Shown: positions 27,179 to 39,659, counted from the first letter of the stretch. The stretch: DNA of 64,000 nucleotides from Symsagittifera roscoffensis (GCF_963678635.1 NC_087065.1:75647345-75711344); one strand, 5' to 3'. Numbers and translations are program-made. Notes: generated by a model not told the origin, from the letters alone.

Positions 27179-30172
27179 TAGATGTTTTTATGGCGCTCCT
27201 GGGTGTTATTCTTTTTTAACATCATGACCGGCAGAACCGTTAACGAGCACTCCGCGCCGAGCGGATGCTCACATTAACGCCCTTAATAGGTCTAAACCGC
27301 CGGTGCGGAAGGGTAGTTCGGAACGCGGAAGCCTTCCGGATTACCGTGAATAGCTTTTTAACCTAGTTGAGACCGAAAATTCACGAACCAGGAAGGGTGG
27401 GGGGATTCGCGGTCCCGTCATTTCCTGAGTGGTCTGTGACCAAAAACACTTAAAGATATACAAGAAACCAAACAAAAAGTAGTATAGTACCCAAGAAAAA
27501 CAAAAATCATAAAAAATAACCGAAAAAACCAAAAAAAGTAAAAAAGTATAAAATCAGTAGAAGTCATCCCCACAGACAAGATGTGATCCGACCCCCCCCG
27601 TTCGTTGCTGATAGATATATTGTTGTTACAGGCAGTTATATCAGTCAGGATCGTTACGATCAATTCTGTGGCCCGTTTGTGAGGCTTGTACTGTAGGGTT
27701 ATTTGAGTATTTAAGCAAGTTAATGCTAAATTGCGCTCAATCCGGAAGGGTCTGCTGGTTTGCGCTCAATCCGGAAGGGTCATGGGAGAAGACTGATCCG
27801 GCAAGCAGTACAAGGAGCAACAAGAAGGGGCTCAACGACAACAACAATCGACTGTTGGGTATCGTTAACAAGTTTTGTATCCCTTTTGGTACAAAAAGTA
27901 AGATAGTAATCTGTGGGTGGCTCGACAGTGCTGCACTGTAGTGACTCTTTACCGAACTGCGAATATCCGAGTTAAGCACCTTAATTCGGATATTGAACGA
28001 ACCCGGAGGGGTAAAGCAATACTAATATTCTTACTTATATAGCCCATATTAATACTCCTATATCGTTTTTCAGTGAAAAACAAAGAAAACAGACCGGTTT
28101 TAGGGTCAAAATAGCGATATTTTGATCCACCCACAAGTCGCGATTTTTGACATATCGATATTTTTTGAAACGGAAAAAAGCGCTAAATTAGTGAGTTACA
28201 TCGTAAATGTGCTAGTATAATAAGTAGAACCGGTTGAGTTTAGTTCAGAAGTGGTTGGAACTATTTTGGTACCAAAAACCGAATTTTTGTGATTTTTGAG
28301 AAAACGGAACACTATAAAATCAGAAATTTGTTTTAAATTTTTGAGTTAGGACAGTAAAAATAGTTGTTCGGATAACGTCCCCTAGTGAATCTACAGGTTT
28401 TAAGACCCGTTTACCGAAAGCTTTCCGGACTACAGAGAAATCGAACTTAACGTGTTTGATTCATTGGATTCACCAATTCGGAGGGGTCCAGGTAGCATAG
28501 TTTTTCGCAAATTTTTTCAACTAAAGCATTTTAGATCTGGTTTATTGCCTTGAACTAGAAGAGTATAGGCCTTCTGAGCTCGGATCAATAATTTTTAGAA
28601 CGAAAAGAACAGAATTGCGGAAAAAGTGAATAATTTTGGAACGACTGGACAAATCCAGTTGATCTTGGTACCATTAGATCAGAAATTAGCTGAGCTTACT
28701 ATTAGGAACAAAAATTATTCGAAAAACTAAGCGTGAAAATTTTTTGAGATTGTTTTTAGCAAATTCACCAATTTAGGAGGGTAGACCCTTCACGTTTTAT
28801 GAAAAAAAAATTTTTTTTTGAAAAGCCCTCTCACCCGTACCAAAAGGTGATAACGGTTGAATTAAGCACGTTTAAGCTGTTCTAGACGAACAGGGAAGGC
28901 TAAAGGCTCAGGAAAACCTTAGTCGAGTTGAAATTGGGATAAGAGTGAATTAAACAACTGTTAGTGTGAATTGTCAAATAAGAGGCTTAACTTCAATCCG
29001 GAAGGGTCTAGGGAAGGACCACAAACCCTTCCTAGTTAATTCAAACAGCATAATAGCATCGGAGAACGTATCCCGAGGGGTATAGGTAGAAAATCAAGGA
29101 AGTCTCCGAAAAGCTATTTTTACAAAATCGGAGGGGTCCTAATCCGGAGGGGTCCAAGTTTTTTTTCTAATTCGGAGGGGTCCCAATCCGGAGGGGTCTT
29201 GTTTTCACAAAACCGGAGGGGTACCAATCCGGAGGGGTCTTATATTTACTATCCCAAAGGGGTCCCAATCCGGAGGGGTCTCAATTTTGCCAATCCGGAA
29301 GGGCCCTACTTTTGCCAATCCGGAGGGGTACTGTTTTTTGTCAACCCGGAGGGGTATTATTTTATTAAAGGTAAACAGAAGAAAAGATTAAAATGAGAGG
29401 TATTAGGTTATTAAGAGACAGGCTAGGAACCAATGACTGCACTGGTAACTTGCCTTTCGAAAAAGATCAGACCAAAACAAAAACAGGTCCAAACTCGGAT
29501 ATTCGCGACACTAAGTCTAAATTAAAAAAGAGTGTATAACTCATTGGTGTGGATTGAAATCCAAAACGTTTTTGAGAAAAGTGACTTCCCTGAGGATTTT
29601 AGTAGGTCTAGCTCTGGCAGTCCGAAGGCAGATAGGTAACACAGTACTCGGTGGGTGCAATAGACGCCCAGTTGAGAAAAGTACTGCCTTCAAAGTAATG
29701 CCTGTTTGGTGCAGCACCAAGCAGGGAAAGCTCTTTCTTTAAAATACAAGTTTGACCATTGTACTGCGACCGACTAAAAGTACAATACACATACGTTTTT
29801 CATAGAAATATTCTTATTTTGTTATTTTTGATTTTGAATCAATAAAATTTGTGCTTGATTGGGTAGTGAGTGCACTATCTTTTAAATTGACTGATATTAT
29901 CATATTGTGCTAGCTCTAAAATCTTACGACCGATAATCGATTAGTGTGAATAAACTATACACACGCTGTACTTTGATAACATACAAGGATTCGTGGTCAC
30001 ATTTAATAGAATCTTGTGAAATTTATTGTGTTGTGTTATTATTATCAATAGTCAAACTAGAAGGTCACTAGCAATCGAATTGTGTGTATAGGCATTAAGA
30101 AGTAATAAATCAAGAACACCTAAACGAGGTAATAGCTCTAGGAAATTCATACCTGAAAAGCAAAGAAAAGCA
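27179..30172 (+). other. Leader of element 2
   Basis: Same length class and order of features as 21481-18513 reversed: candidate primer site directly after the LTR, hairpin at 27245-27270, A-rich tracts, gatatttt near-palindrome, ccggaggggt array at about 29120-29350, and a conserved block at 29540-29790. No coding. Confidence 0.8.
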
Positions 30173-31399
30173 ATGACCGACTCTTTTGTGGAACGGATCA
30201 CACGAACCCGGACCGACAAAGGGGAGACGGTTTCAGGCAGAATGGTTGAAACCAGGAGTCAGAAGTCCTCAGAAGAGCGAAAAGCTATGCTAGAAGTGGA
30301 ATTCCATCCGGACCAAGCCATGAATGAGAACCAGGAAAAACATGGACCGGAGAGGAGAGACAGAAGGCTGGCGAGTGAATCTACTCCGGTAGAACAAGGC
30401 CAAGATTTTGTCACTTCCACCGAGACAATGGACCGAGAGGAGAGGTCGGACCTGTCCGACATCTCTACTGAAATTGTGGCAACTAGGAGATCTCTCACAG
30501 ACAACACCATGATGGCAGGTGTGACGGAGAAACAGACCACGTCCTCATCATTCTCAGAAAGAATGAAGAACACTTTCGGAAACATCTTTCCATTCACCAT
30601 GGGAGTGGGTACAGGAAATGAAGGTGAATCCCAGGAGGAAGAACAGGACGATGAGGAGCAAGTGGACTTTGGATCTCAAGTCAGCCTCAATAGTTCGATC
30701 CAGGAGAAAGAGCCATACATCAACAGAGAGACTGGAACCATGGACAAATTTGGTGTGGTGAGAACGATAAGCAAAGACACAAACACATCAGGCCAGTCAA
30801 GAGACTTTGTGAGTATGACAAATTCGGAGACGCGAACTTGGGAGAATAGAAACATAGGGCTAGGCAACGCATCAGCGGAACCAGAGGTGGATGATGAAAA
30901 AACGTCGAGGCAGAGAATCAAAGCCCGAATCTCGACCAGCACAAAGCTACCTGGGATCGACATGGTGACACCGCCACTAGTGACGCCACTAGTAGAAAAC
31001 GGGGCATCATTAGAAGAAGCCTGGAACAAAATAGTGAGCAGTATAGGGGAGCAAAATGGACAGATGTCCACAAGAATGAGTGAAATGGAGAGAGCAGTCC
31101 ACGTTGAAAGAGAAAGTCTGCGGGAAGATATAAACCGCAATAAACAAGAAGCTGGTAGGAGCGAGAAACGTTCGAAGGAAAGAACGGACAAGCACATCGC
31201 GAAGAACTTGTCGCGAATGACAATAGAAGCGGAACAGAGAGAGTTACACTTAAGAGACGATATGGAAAAGTTAAGAAAGCAACAAGAGCAGACTCTTGGG
31301 ACTCTTGACACAAAGACAGATGCGATGATGGAGAGGCGAACTTGGCGAGGTTATCATGGACAGGCGATGTTATCATGGACAGGTTGGACGGGCTACTAG
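30173..31399 (+). pseudogene. Element 2 Gag, N-terminal part
   Basis: 408 codons from ATG. The first 200 residues align closely with the N-terminus of element 1 Gag-Pol (shared blocks RMVETRSQK, LASESTPVEQG, SERMKNTFGNIFPF). Residues about 205-390 have no counterpart in element 1: a polar segment and a long charged coiled coil (about 300-390). The frame breaks near 31345; the downstream frame (31342-31869) continues the protein. This part shows what was lost from element 1. Confidence 0.82.
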
Positions 31400-31869
31400 G
31401 CAGCAGGAGTGGACCAAGAGAAGGGGAACCGAACTCGGGAGGTCCCAGCAGGGAACCGAAGGTGAACTTCAATGACCATCAAAGGAGGAGGACATATGGA
31501 TCCACTAGAGGTAAGGGCAGTTCATCAGGCTATGCCACAAGGGATAATAGAACATGGGGCCCAAACAGTAGAGCAAGTTCAACAGGGAGCAAACAGACCT
31601 CAAACGAACGACCGACGCAAGGCACACATGCGACTGGGAGAGGTGATTCCAGCAACAGGAGACATGCCAGCCGAGGGAGGAGTCATGTGGGCCAAGGATG
31701 GAACAGTCACGGCGATTCGGATTGTAGGGATGCACCGAATACAGAACCCTTAATGGGGGGCGAAGATGCTGAGGCAGGGCACTCAAGCGATGCTTCGGCA
31801 ATGGCCACAGCCTTTGAACCCCTAAACAGGTCTTTGGAAACGTCTTACGGGGTTATCCAGAACCAATGA
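31342..31869 (+). pseudogene. Element 2 Gag, middle part in a shifted frame
   Basis: Continues the preceding Gag after a frameshift. The product is low-complexity, rich in Gly, Ser, Arg and Asn, typical of the linker between coiled coil and capsid. A second frame change near 31870 leads into the capsid frame. Confidence 0.65.
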
Positions 31870-31879
31870 ACGCAGTGAG

Positions 31880-32818
31880 AAGTCCAGAAGAGTCTTTAAG
31901 AAACCAAGATGCTATAAAGACGAATCTGATGGCTGTATTGATACCTGGATAGAGGTAATGAAACTGCATTTCGAGGAAGAGGACTTGTCGAAAAGACAAG
32001 AATGCAGTGCGCTCACCAGTAACTTAGAAGGGACAGCCCTGAACTGTGTCACGGCCAAGAAGCAATATCAGCGAGACACAGCTGAGAACATCTTCGAAAT
32101 CTTGTTAAATCTTTTAAGATCAGGGGTGCAGGGGCATCAGGCTATGATGCGCTTCGAGAAACGGAGGCAACGAGAAGATGAAACGATAGAAAAGTTCCTA
32201 GACGACTTGAAACTGCTGAGAAGACGCAGCCAACCGGATGAGTCAAACAGAAGGTTGAATCTGGCAGTAGCCTCGAAATTCATTGATCGTGTGAAGAATG
32301 ATGAACTTCGAACAATGCTAGCAACGCATTACACACCACTATCAACCAATGCGCCAACACCAGAGGAGTTGAGGCTCAAGTCAAAAGAATATCTTTTGTT
32401 GAAACCTCCTTCGAGATCCGGATATTATAAGATTAATTACGGCAATTTTAACAACGGACCAACAAACCAAGGGAACAACTGGTACAAACCGAGGAATGAT
32501 GTGGACAAGAGACGCTCTTGTGTCAATTGCAGTTCAACGGACCATCATGTGTCAGCATGCCTAACTTACAAACAGGGCATGAAAGCGCTAGGCTTTAGCC
32601 TCGAGGACGAAGATGCGTCAGAAGTTGACCATGAGGATTTCATGAGAGGAGTAATTGCAAAATTCGGCCCGAGGTGTTTCTTTTGCAACTTGGAAGGTCA
32701 ATTTAAATCAGATTGTCCGCAATTCTGGGATGCTGTAGCAGACATCAAGCATCCAAGGCATGAGGAAGCTTTATCAGGAGTGAAAGCCAGCAAGGCCCGC
32801 CTATTGAGTGAAGAGTAG
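31880..32818 (+). pseudogene. Element 2 Gag, capsid and zinc knuckles
   Basis: Contains a Ty3/Gypsy capsid region (WIEVMKLHFEEED near the start, then a helical region with RFEKRRQREDETIEKFLDDL) and two knuckles. The first is a perfect C-x2-C-x4-H-x4-C (CVNCSSTDHHVSAC). The second has C-x2-C spacing but Gln where the His should be (CFFCNLEGQFKSDC). One in-frame TAG at 32816-32818 interrupts it, after which the same frame stays open. Capsid assembly and RNA binding would be its role. Breaks make this copy inactive. Confidence 0.82.
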
Positions 32819-33622
32819 GCTCGCAGAAAAGACAAACCGCAAGAGCTGGCGACGAAGAAAATGCAAGCGGTAACTGAAGAGACATGTGAACCGGAACCAG
32901 TGACTGCGGCCGCTGACTTCAAGATTGATTATAGGGCAGCCACGAGGGATGCTCTAAATAGAGTGCAGCAGGAACTGGTGACAAAAGAGATCGAACAAAA
33001 AGTGAAACTCGAACTGGAAAATGAGAAACTACAGGAGCAACTGAATACCTTCGAGGCAACAGAAGTCGAAGAGACAAATGCACCAAGTAGTTTGAGAATG
33101 AAACTTAATGTGATCTCCGGTCAGAGGTTCAGCATGGTGCCGCAAGGAAGCAGAATACAGTCGATAATCTTGGTAGCAGGACACCAGGTAATCAGAAATC
33201 TGAGTGGACCATCAGAGTTCACTTTGATGCATTTGGACACATATGCAGATTATCTAAGGCAGGTGGAACCACGCACTGAGTCGAGGTCTGTGCCAGCACT
33301 AATAACAACGGGTGGCCCGCGAGTAAAGAAGCTTCATGGACGCTACGTGGAGGTCTCTGGGCCGTATCAAGTGATGCTGAACGTAGATGGAATCAGTATC
33401 TACACTAGGACTTATGTGACAACAGATAGTGACCAAATAGGGCACTGTTTGATTTTAGGATATTCACTTTCAAATGATAGAGTCAAGCATGATGATAGGC
33501 TTGTTGAGAAGAATCTTGGCACCAAGATAATCGCGAACCACAATCACTTTCAATCACTGGCCAACTTCTGCGGACAAATGAATCTGAACTTCGCCTCAAA
33601 GCTGCTCCCTCTCAAGGACTAA
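32819..33622 (+). pseudogene. Chimeric frame: end of element 2 Gag joined to another Gypsy RT end
   Basis: One open frame (ATG at 32861). Up to about 33445 it is the Gag to protease spacer of the element 2 family (ending TYVTTDSDQIG). From about 33450 it reads as the end of a different Gypsy RT (LGYSLSND, then DDRLVEK, NHNHFQSLANFCGQMNLNF, LPLKD). The protease and RT core between these points are missing. The open frame across the joint is probably chance. Confidence 0.7.
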
Positions 33623-33659
33623 CGGAGTCAAGACTTTGTGACATGCCAACACAAAAAAA

Positions 33660-34282
33660 GTTTTCAAAGTATCAACCAAGAACTCTGCTCAAAATCAGTC
33701 GTTGGTCTTGCTTCCTGGACAAAGAAGTAACTGACCACCGATGCTTCAGAGCAGGAATTTGGCAGGGTTCTCTTATGAGAAGGATTCAAGGGTCTTCGTT
33801 TAAATGAAGCTATCATCAGACGAGGGCAATTACTCCAACATTGAAGAAGAAGATTTAGCAATCGTGTTTGTGGACGCACGGCTGAAACGTATCCTACTTG
33901 GGTGCAAAATTCCACAGATCACAAACCCTTGCAGCACCTCTTTGCGCCAGGAGGGGAGATACTGAAAACAGCATCAGCTAGAATATCCAGATGGGTTACT
34001 ACGCTGATGGAGTTTGACTATAAGTTGAACTATGTGCCAGGAGCTCAGATCCCACACGCGGACGCTCTAAGCAGGCTGCATTTTGACAACAAGACGCCAG
34101 AAGAGGAAGAAACTTGTTTCCTTAATGCTGACATCTTTTTCGCAAAAACTCAAAGAAAAAAGCTGAACAATGACAAAAGTAATCTAAAATTGAATCGAAA
34201 ATTTTGGGACGGCTTCAAACGGAGACAGAGCGGTGATTGGATACAATTCTTAGTAGCTGAAAGCTTAGAAGCTGAAAACTAA
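33660..34282 (+). pseudogene. Gypsy RNase H remnant
   Basis: After frameshifts the TTDASEQEFG block (near 33735) and the frame from 33902 give TDHKPLQHLFAPG, then ARISRWVTTLMEFDYKLNYVPG and HADALSRL, the classic Gypsy RNase H ending with its catalytic Asp blocks. Multiple disruptions. Confidence 0.8.
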
Positions 34283-34289
34283 CACTTCA

Positions 34290-35331
34290 ACTTAGAAACT
34301 GAAACCTTGACAACATAAGAAGGCGTCATCTACAGGGCGGTGTACCTTTCTTAATGCCAAAATTCAGAAGAAAAATTTTAGACGATGCCAACAAGACTCA
34401 CTCAGGAAGACAAGTAACCAAAAACGCGCTGAGATTAGTTGCTTGGCATGTCACAAAATGTAGAACGACTTAACTCAATTTGTGAGATTTGTCAAATGAA
34501 CTTTGGAAAACAGTTTTCGGCCAGAAGCAGACGTATGGGAGCGAATTCAAATAGACTGGGCACACATCACAGAGCAAGAAAACACCTTGGTTGTTGTTGA
34601 CAGAGGAATTGACTGGTTTGGTGCATTCCGGACCAATGACAGAGCTACTCTAACTGCTATGAAATAAGAAATTTCTGTCATCAGTCTTTGCAAAGTTTGG
34701 AGTACCAGAAACTCTAGTTTTTGAGCGGTGACTTTAAAGCTTGTTGCAATTCTCAGGGAAATCGCAAAAAGTAATCACCGATCTACCATCCAAGAGCGAA
34801 TGGACTAGCAGAAAAAGCACGTGAGACAATTAAACATGCCATGAAGGCCTGGGAAAAATTTTATCATTCAATCTTTTTGCCTTTCTCCAAAAAATTAACG
34901 ACGCTTAGAAATGCTTCAAAGCAAGAAGAAAAAAAAAGCAGAACTTGTTTTCCGACGACAAACCAGGCTACTTATCATCATAGATTTTGACGTATGTGAA
35001 AAATCTCTTCAAACCAAACAAAGACACGGAAGCACAGTCTACAACTTTTATCATTCGACATGGAACCAACGCATCCTGGATCCATTTCAATCAATCTTTG
35101 TGTGATTGTGTAATTTAAATCATATTGCGAGATACAAACAAGAGACCAAAACCAAAGATGGAACGAGTGACATCGTCGATGATGAAACTCCAATATAACC
35201 TGAAAAGAAGAACATTCTTCACCAACTCCAGATATCAATCTGAACCGGGCTCAGACAAACCCAAACGATCTTCAAGATTCCGGAAACCAACAGAACACAA
35301 AGGAGATCCAATAACGACAGATTTTCTTTGA
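34290..35331 (+). pseudogene. Gypsy integrase remnant
   Basis: Fragments such as DVWERIQIDWAHI and VVVDRGIDWFGAF (about 34525-34625) resemble the first Asp block of a Gypsy integrase core. FGVPETLVF (near 34700) resembles the region before the second Asp. The frame ends with a basic tail (35125-35331). Heavily broken. Confidence 0.65.
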
Positions 35332-35471
35332 AAAGGATATTTTGATCTCAGAAGTTATCGAAGTGAAAAATCTTAGTATGAATTTTAAAGAGAACAAATA
35401 AATGAACTTACCTGATCTATTGAAGCGTATTAAATTAATTCAGAAGCGAATCTGTGTTTTTTGTTATCTCT

Positions 35472-35616
35472 TAAATCAACTTTCAAAATTTGTCAACCAT
35501 GATAGATTCTCATGATAATAATCAATCCTAGCCAATGGTTAAATCATGGTTAAATCAACTTTCAAAACTTGTCAACCATGATAGATTCTCATGATAATAA
35601 TCAATCCTAGCCATGG
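35472..35616. repeat. Tandem duplication of about 67 bp, period 79
   Basis: taaatcaactttcaaaa at 35472 and 35551 each start a copy that runs to cctagcca. The copies differ at few bases. Confidence 0.85.
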
Positions 35617-36090
35617 GCTGTCAAAAAAGCTAACCTCAATGGCAAAGTATTGAACGAAGACCACCCATTTTCCGACACGAAGAAATTCTTCTACAACTTG
35701 CATGGAGTCAAGTTTTTTGAATAAAGGGAATTTTCATACGCTTGCCATTTGAATGGCGTATCGACGAAAGGTTGGAGAACTCTTCCTGGATCTTTCAAAT
35801 TTGCATCGAGAACACACTCAAAATAATCAAAGGAGTGATTTTTTCAAGACGACCGGCTTGTCTATGAACATCTTGTGAGCAAGTAAAAAAAAATCACCGT
35901 CAATTAAATCTAGTCAAACTCGAAACCACTCACAATTGTTTGATTTGCAGGCTACTCAATTTCAGCTGATGACATTAAACCTGAGAAGATTCGTAGCACA
36001 AAGTTCCTCTCAAACCACAAAAAACTTAATTCACTTTCTGGACTGGGCAAATTTTGCGGACGATGCGGGGGAAAACGAGGTGTCGAAAAT
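35617..36090 (+). pseudogene. Gypsy RT fragment
   Basis: EDHPFSDTKKFFYNLHGVKFF (palm start) appears near 35660-35720, a VFQDD-like block (FFQDDRLVYEH) near 35850, and GYSISADDIKPEKI with LSGLGKFCG at 35955-36060. Frames are broken. It matches the fragment at 63660-64000 in its first part and may be the RT missing from the element at 33446-35335. Confidence 0.72.
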
Positions 36091-37393
36091 TTTAAAAACT
36101 TTTTAGCAAATGGAATTATTAGCTAGAATTGACGGCCACCAAATGTCGATCAAACTATATAGTTTGATAGATATTCGATGGCAAGCAAATTAAGCTAATT
36201 CTGAGAAACGTGCTCCAAAACTTTCGCAATACGTTAAAAAATAAAAAGCTGGCGCCGCAGAAAAATTTTGACTAAATTGGTCATTTTGGCGCTTCAGGAA
36301 AATTTCTTGACAATTGGCCATATTGCTAATTCGGCTTTCCCTATATTGCTTTGCAGGCGTTTGCAAACACACAATTTTTCATTTCGATGGTTTTTTATAA
36401 TACGTAACCAATGCATAATATAGTACTTTTAACGTAACACGTGATGGGAAGCCATTTAAAATTCAAACTCAAAAAGTATCTTTTTTTTCTGATTGTTTGA
36501 TTATCTTTTCAATCAAAGATTTTCCAAGTCGGAACAGTCGAGAATTTTTAATCATTTTCATTTTCGGATAAATGAAAAGGCATTGTTGGCTGCGAATATT
36601 GCGCAATCCGTCCTTCTTGCATGAGAATAATCCACTCATTCAAGAATCATCCTGAACCTGTCTTTGCGACCACTCGTTTTTATAGCTGCGATGATTTGGG
36701 TCGTGACCTTTTTACGACTATGGATGTCAAAACTCAACCGAAAGACAAAAGCAAAAAAGCAATACAAAGAAGTACTGGTGTTTATATATGTAATTTATGG
36801 GACACCAAACTGTGAAAACTTGAACCTCATAGCATGACTTCGATACAAGTGCTTGGTTTTATAAATATTTTTGATAATCAACAAAATTATAAAATGTATA
36901 TTGATTGACTTGACCAGAACCAAACTTTTCGATCATGGTCACAAAATTCAATTATGTTTTACTCTCGAATTGGCCCTTTAAGTAAAGTTTAAGTATCTAA
37001 GTAATTTTTTTTTGCTGAAAAGGCATGTAGCTTCTTATCTGTAATCTTGACAAATCTTGTGCCTCTGTAATAAAATTGTTCGTTCTTAATTACTCAACAT
37101 TCATTATTAAACAAAATGATTTTTCTTTTATTTAAGCTTCAAAATCTCAACTGAGGCGCAAATAAAACGAAATTACCACATGAAAATTAACAGCAGAAAA
37201 ATATACAATGCGTGTGCATCAGTTTGTTAAGTTATATTTTCTTGAATAAAGTTGGCAGCCAGTACATCTTATTTTAATGGACGTCAAAATACCATCTCGT
37301 GAACAAAAAAAAACGAATTCAAAATCTTCTGAAAACAAACAACTATTCTCAAATTGTGTGCGTTTTTAAACTATCGAACTGAGACCAGAACTT
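36091..37393. other. Intergenic region
   Basis: AT-rich, no gene recognised. It contains a perfect 20-bp palindrome, atcaaactatatagtttgat, at 36149-36168. Confidence 0.55.
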
Positions 37394-37670
37394 ATGGCGG
37401 ATGATTTACATCAATTCAATCGTGCGTACTGCTGCCAATGCCTGGAGAAATTGAAGTATGACATTCGGATATTGCCCTGCAGGAAGCACCGGATATGTGG
37501 CCTCCAGTCTGGTAAAAGTTGTCTGGCCATAGTTCTGGCACAAGCAGAGCGAAGGTGTCCCTCATCCGACTGCGGCGTGTTGTTTCCGGCGACGATGAAC
37601 ATAATTAATCTCCCAAATGTTAACTCACCTGTCAATCCCGATAGAAACAAGAACACGTATCAACAAGCAG
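37394..37670 (+). CDS. Exon 1: RING-like zinc finger
   Basis: Starts with ATG at 37394. Cysteine/histidine pattern C13-x2-C16-x12-C29-x2-H32-x2-C35-x7-C43-x11-C55-x4-C60 (for example LPCRKHRIC and RRCPSSDCG). This is close to a C3HC4 RING but with longer spacing before the sixth and last ligands, so RING-like is safer. It ends at CAAGCAG/gtaatt in phase 1. Read without splicing the frame ends at 37678. Such domains usually recruit E2 enzymes for ubiquitination. Confidence 0.7.
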
Positions 37671-38427
37671 GTAATTGAATTTTTATATGTTTTCCTTTCA
37701 AGATATAGAGGTTCTGTTGGATAATTGTAACAATTTTGTTTACGAGACTAAACAAATACATCCGAGCGGTCACAAACTGCCTGTTTTAGGGAGCCACGAA
37801 AAAAATGCAATTTCTCTTGGATCAGTGAAACATTATAATGAATGAAAATTTGAACCAAGACTACAAACACAGAACTCTAGTTGAAAGAAAACTAAAAAAA
37901 AAACAAATTACAGAAATAGTTAGCGACTGGAAAATGGTAAATAACAAGATCAATTGATCTGCTTCAAGTGTACACTGTGCCACAGGATATTCAAACTAAA
38001 TTTCATTGAAAACTAAAATAGCGTTTTTGTAGTTGTTATGCGTTGTTTTTTTAGACTTGTAGGTTTTTAATTTACTAATTCTTGAGGGCTTGTGAGAATA
38101 GTCAACCAATGAAAAGTGATTTGTATTGTTTCAAAAAATGGACTACTGGATACTAAATTTTTCTAAAAGATTTGTAGTTTTTGTTGTGGATAAGAATGCG
38201 TACAATCAACTAAACAATGGAGTTAGAATCAGAAGAAAAATTATTTTCAAGTAAGTTTTTCCTACAGGTTACGCAAAGCATATTGTCGAAAAGTCAAACG
38301 GTTGACAACAAACCGAAGTTGTCCTATGGTGCTCTCTTGATTTTTTTTTAAATGTAAAAAGTTAATTCTGATTAGTTTAATAGCCTGGAAACTTTTTTTT
38401 GATTATTTTGATTTATGCTTCGTTTAG

Positions 38428-38490
38428 GACCGACAACTTGGTTATACAATGGACGAGTTATCAAGAAGGAAAAGATCGCATCTAATCCTG
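38428..38490 (+). CDS. Exon 2 (tentative)
   Basis: Preceded by cgtttag and followed by gtgaga; 63 nt, phase 1 in and out, encoding PTTWLYNGRVIKKEKIASNP. There is no homology evidence. A competing acceptor upstream (cctacag, 38269) would give a short tail and a stop. Confidence 0.45.
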
Positions 38491-39133
38491 GTGAGATCAG
38501 AGATTTATGTTGCCTTCTCCAAGCTGTTTTCAGTTTTTTTTTTAAAATAATTTTTGTTCATATTTTCATCTTTTCATTACGCCATAGTAATTGCAGCGAT
38601 GAATCTTTTTTCTTAAATGAACTAATGTACAGAATATAAATTATATTTTCGCCAATCGTATTTGAACATTTTAGTTTCTGGAGATATGATGGAACCGAAA
38701 ATTGTTTAGGTTTGATGAACGTTTTTGGCACAAAAACGAAAACAAAGTTAACAGATAATGAGTTTTCACAGTACAGCCAAATTATGCTGTATTGTTTGCT
38801 AGCGATTGCTTTTGTTTTGTTTTAGAAGATGTATACTTTGACAAATCAATTTTGGCAATGTGCTATAGATCTGAAAAAAAATTGAAATTTCTTTGGTCTG
38901 CTTATTTTTATTTTAGACTTTATTTCGATTTTATTTTTTTCAATTGTCGTTACTTTTGTTTATTTTAAAATTTTATACAAGTGTTCTGATTGGCTGAAAT
39001 TGGTTTTCCATCATACAGTCTCTCGATCATAAGGGCTGGACGCCACCTGCACCACCAATGTTTTCAAAATTTTAGTATTTTAGTTTTTTGGCATATAAAG
39101 ATCAATATTTTTCCTTAAAATCAATTAATCCGA

Positions 39134-39517
39134 CTTTCGATACGAAAGTAACAAAATATTTGTGCTCGGGGTGGGCTTTTTTTTCAGACAAATTTCGACT
39201 TTTTAACTAGCCATTTTTGACGAATTTTTTTTTAAATCATTTGAAAGATATCGTTGTCTTGAGCTCACATTGAAAAAGATATTTCACCTGTGATAATTTT
39301 ACGTACGATTACGGGGGTTTAAAGATTGACTTTGGCCAATTGGGGACAATTGGCGCGTGATATATTTCGCGCTATTAACGCGTGCGCGGAGTGTTAATCC
39401 GTCTTAGAAATTGTTCCAAATTGGTTGAAAGAAGCTTATTTGCCGTCACTGATTTGTTACAAGAAGCAAAATCTATCCTTTTGTACTTTATATAGCGTGT
39501 GGTGGGATGATTTTCAT
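39134..39517 (+). repeat. Inverted repeat arm 1 (intron 2)
   Basis: From ctttcgatacgaaag to ggatgattttcat, this is the diverged reverse complement of 45111-45487. Shared landmarks: the gtgctcggggtggg block, cgggggtttaaagattg, the gcgcgtgatatatttcgcgctattaacgcg region and the end. It is probably a dispersed repeat family (a third partial copy lies at about 44850-45010). The self-complementary end ctttcgatacgaaag resembles a MITE terminus. Confidence 0.75.
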
Positions 39518-39659
39518 TAAGAAAGTTCAAGTATTAGAAAACAAAATTCATTTTGTTTTACTTCATTTAGTTTTCCAACGTTATTTTAGCTCCATAAACC
39601 TTAAAAGGTAGTCGGAACATTCAGAGTTTCGCCCTGATACGAGCAGTCTTGTAATAATT

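Larger units (their letters stand above)
26560..33445 (+). mobile_element. Element 2: older partial copy of the giant element family
   Basis: Plus-strand counterpart of element 1 containing a partial 5' LTR (about 26560-27178), the full leader (27179-30172) and a broken Gag (30173-33445). Similarity to element 1 is obvious over all of this but with many substitutions. At the point where the protease should begin (after a TDSDQIG block) the sequence switches to another Gypsy element. There is no RT, integrase, ORF2-ORF4 or 3' LTR of this family. It lies head to head with element 1. Confidence 0.87.
33446..35335 (+). mobile_element. Decayed Gypsy element of another family (RT end, RNase H, integrase)
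   Basis: Consecutive remnants in several frames: the RT thumb end (33450-33622), RNase H (33660-34282) and integrase (34290-35110), then an integrase tail to about 35331. Sequence differs from element 1 RNase H and integrase, so this is a separate family. Many stops and shifts. Confidence 0.75.

Noticed and set aside
36190-36372. 60-codon minus-strand ORF near 36200
   Set aside because: Isolated, AT-rich, no start context or homology that I can state.
38269-38310. Alternative second exon for the RING-like gene
   Set aside because: The acceptor is good but the frame stops after 12 codons; the exon at 38428 keeps the frame open. A short isoform cannot be excluded.
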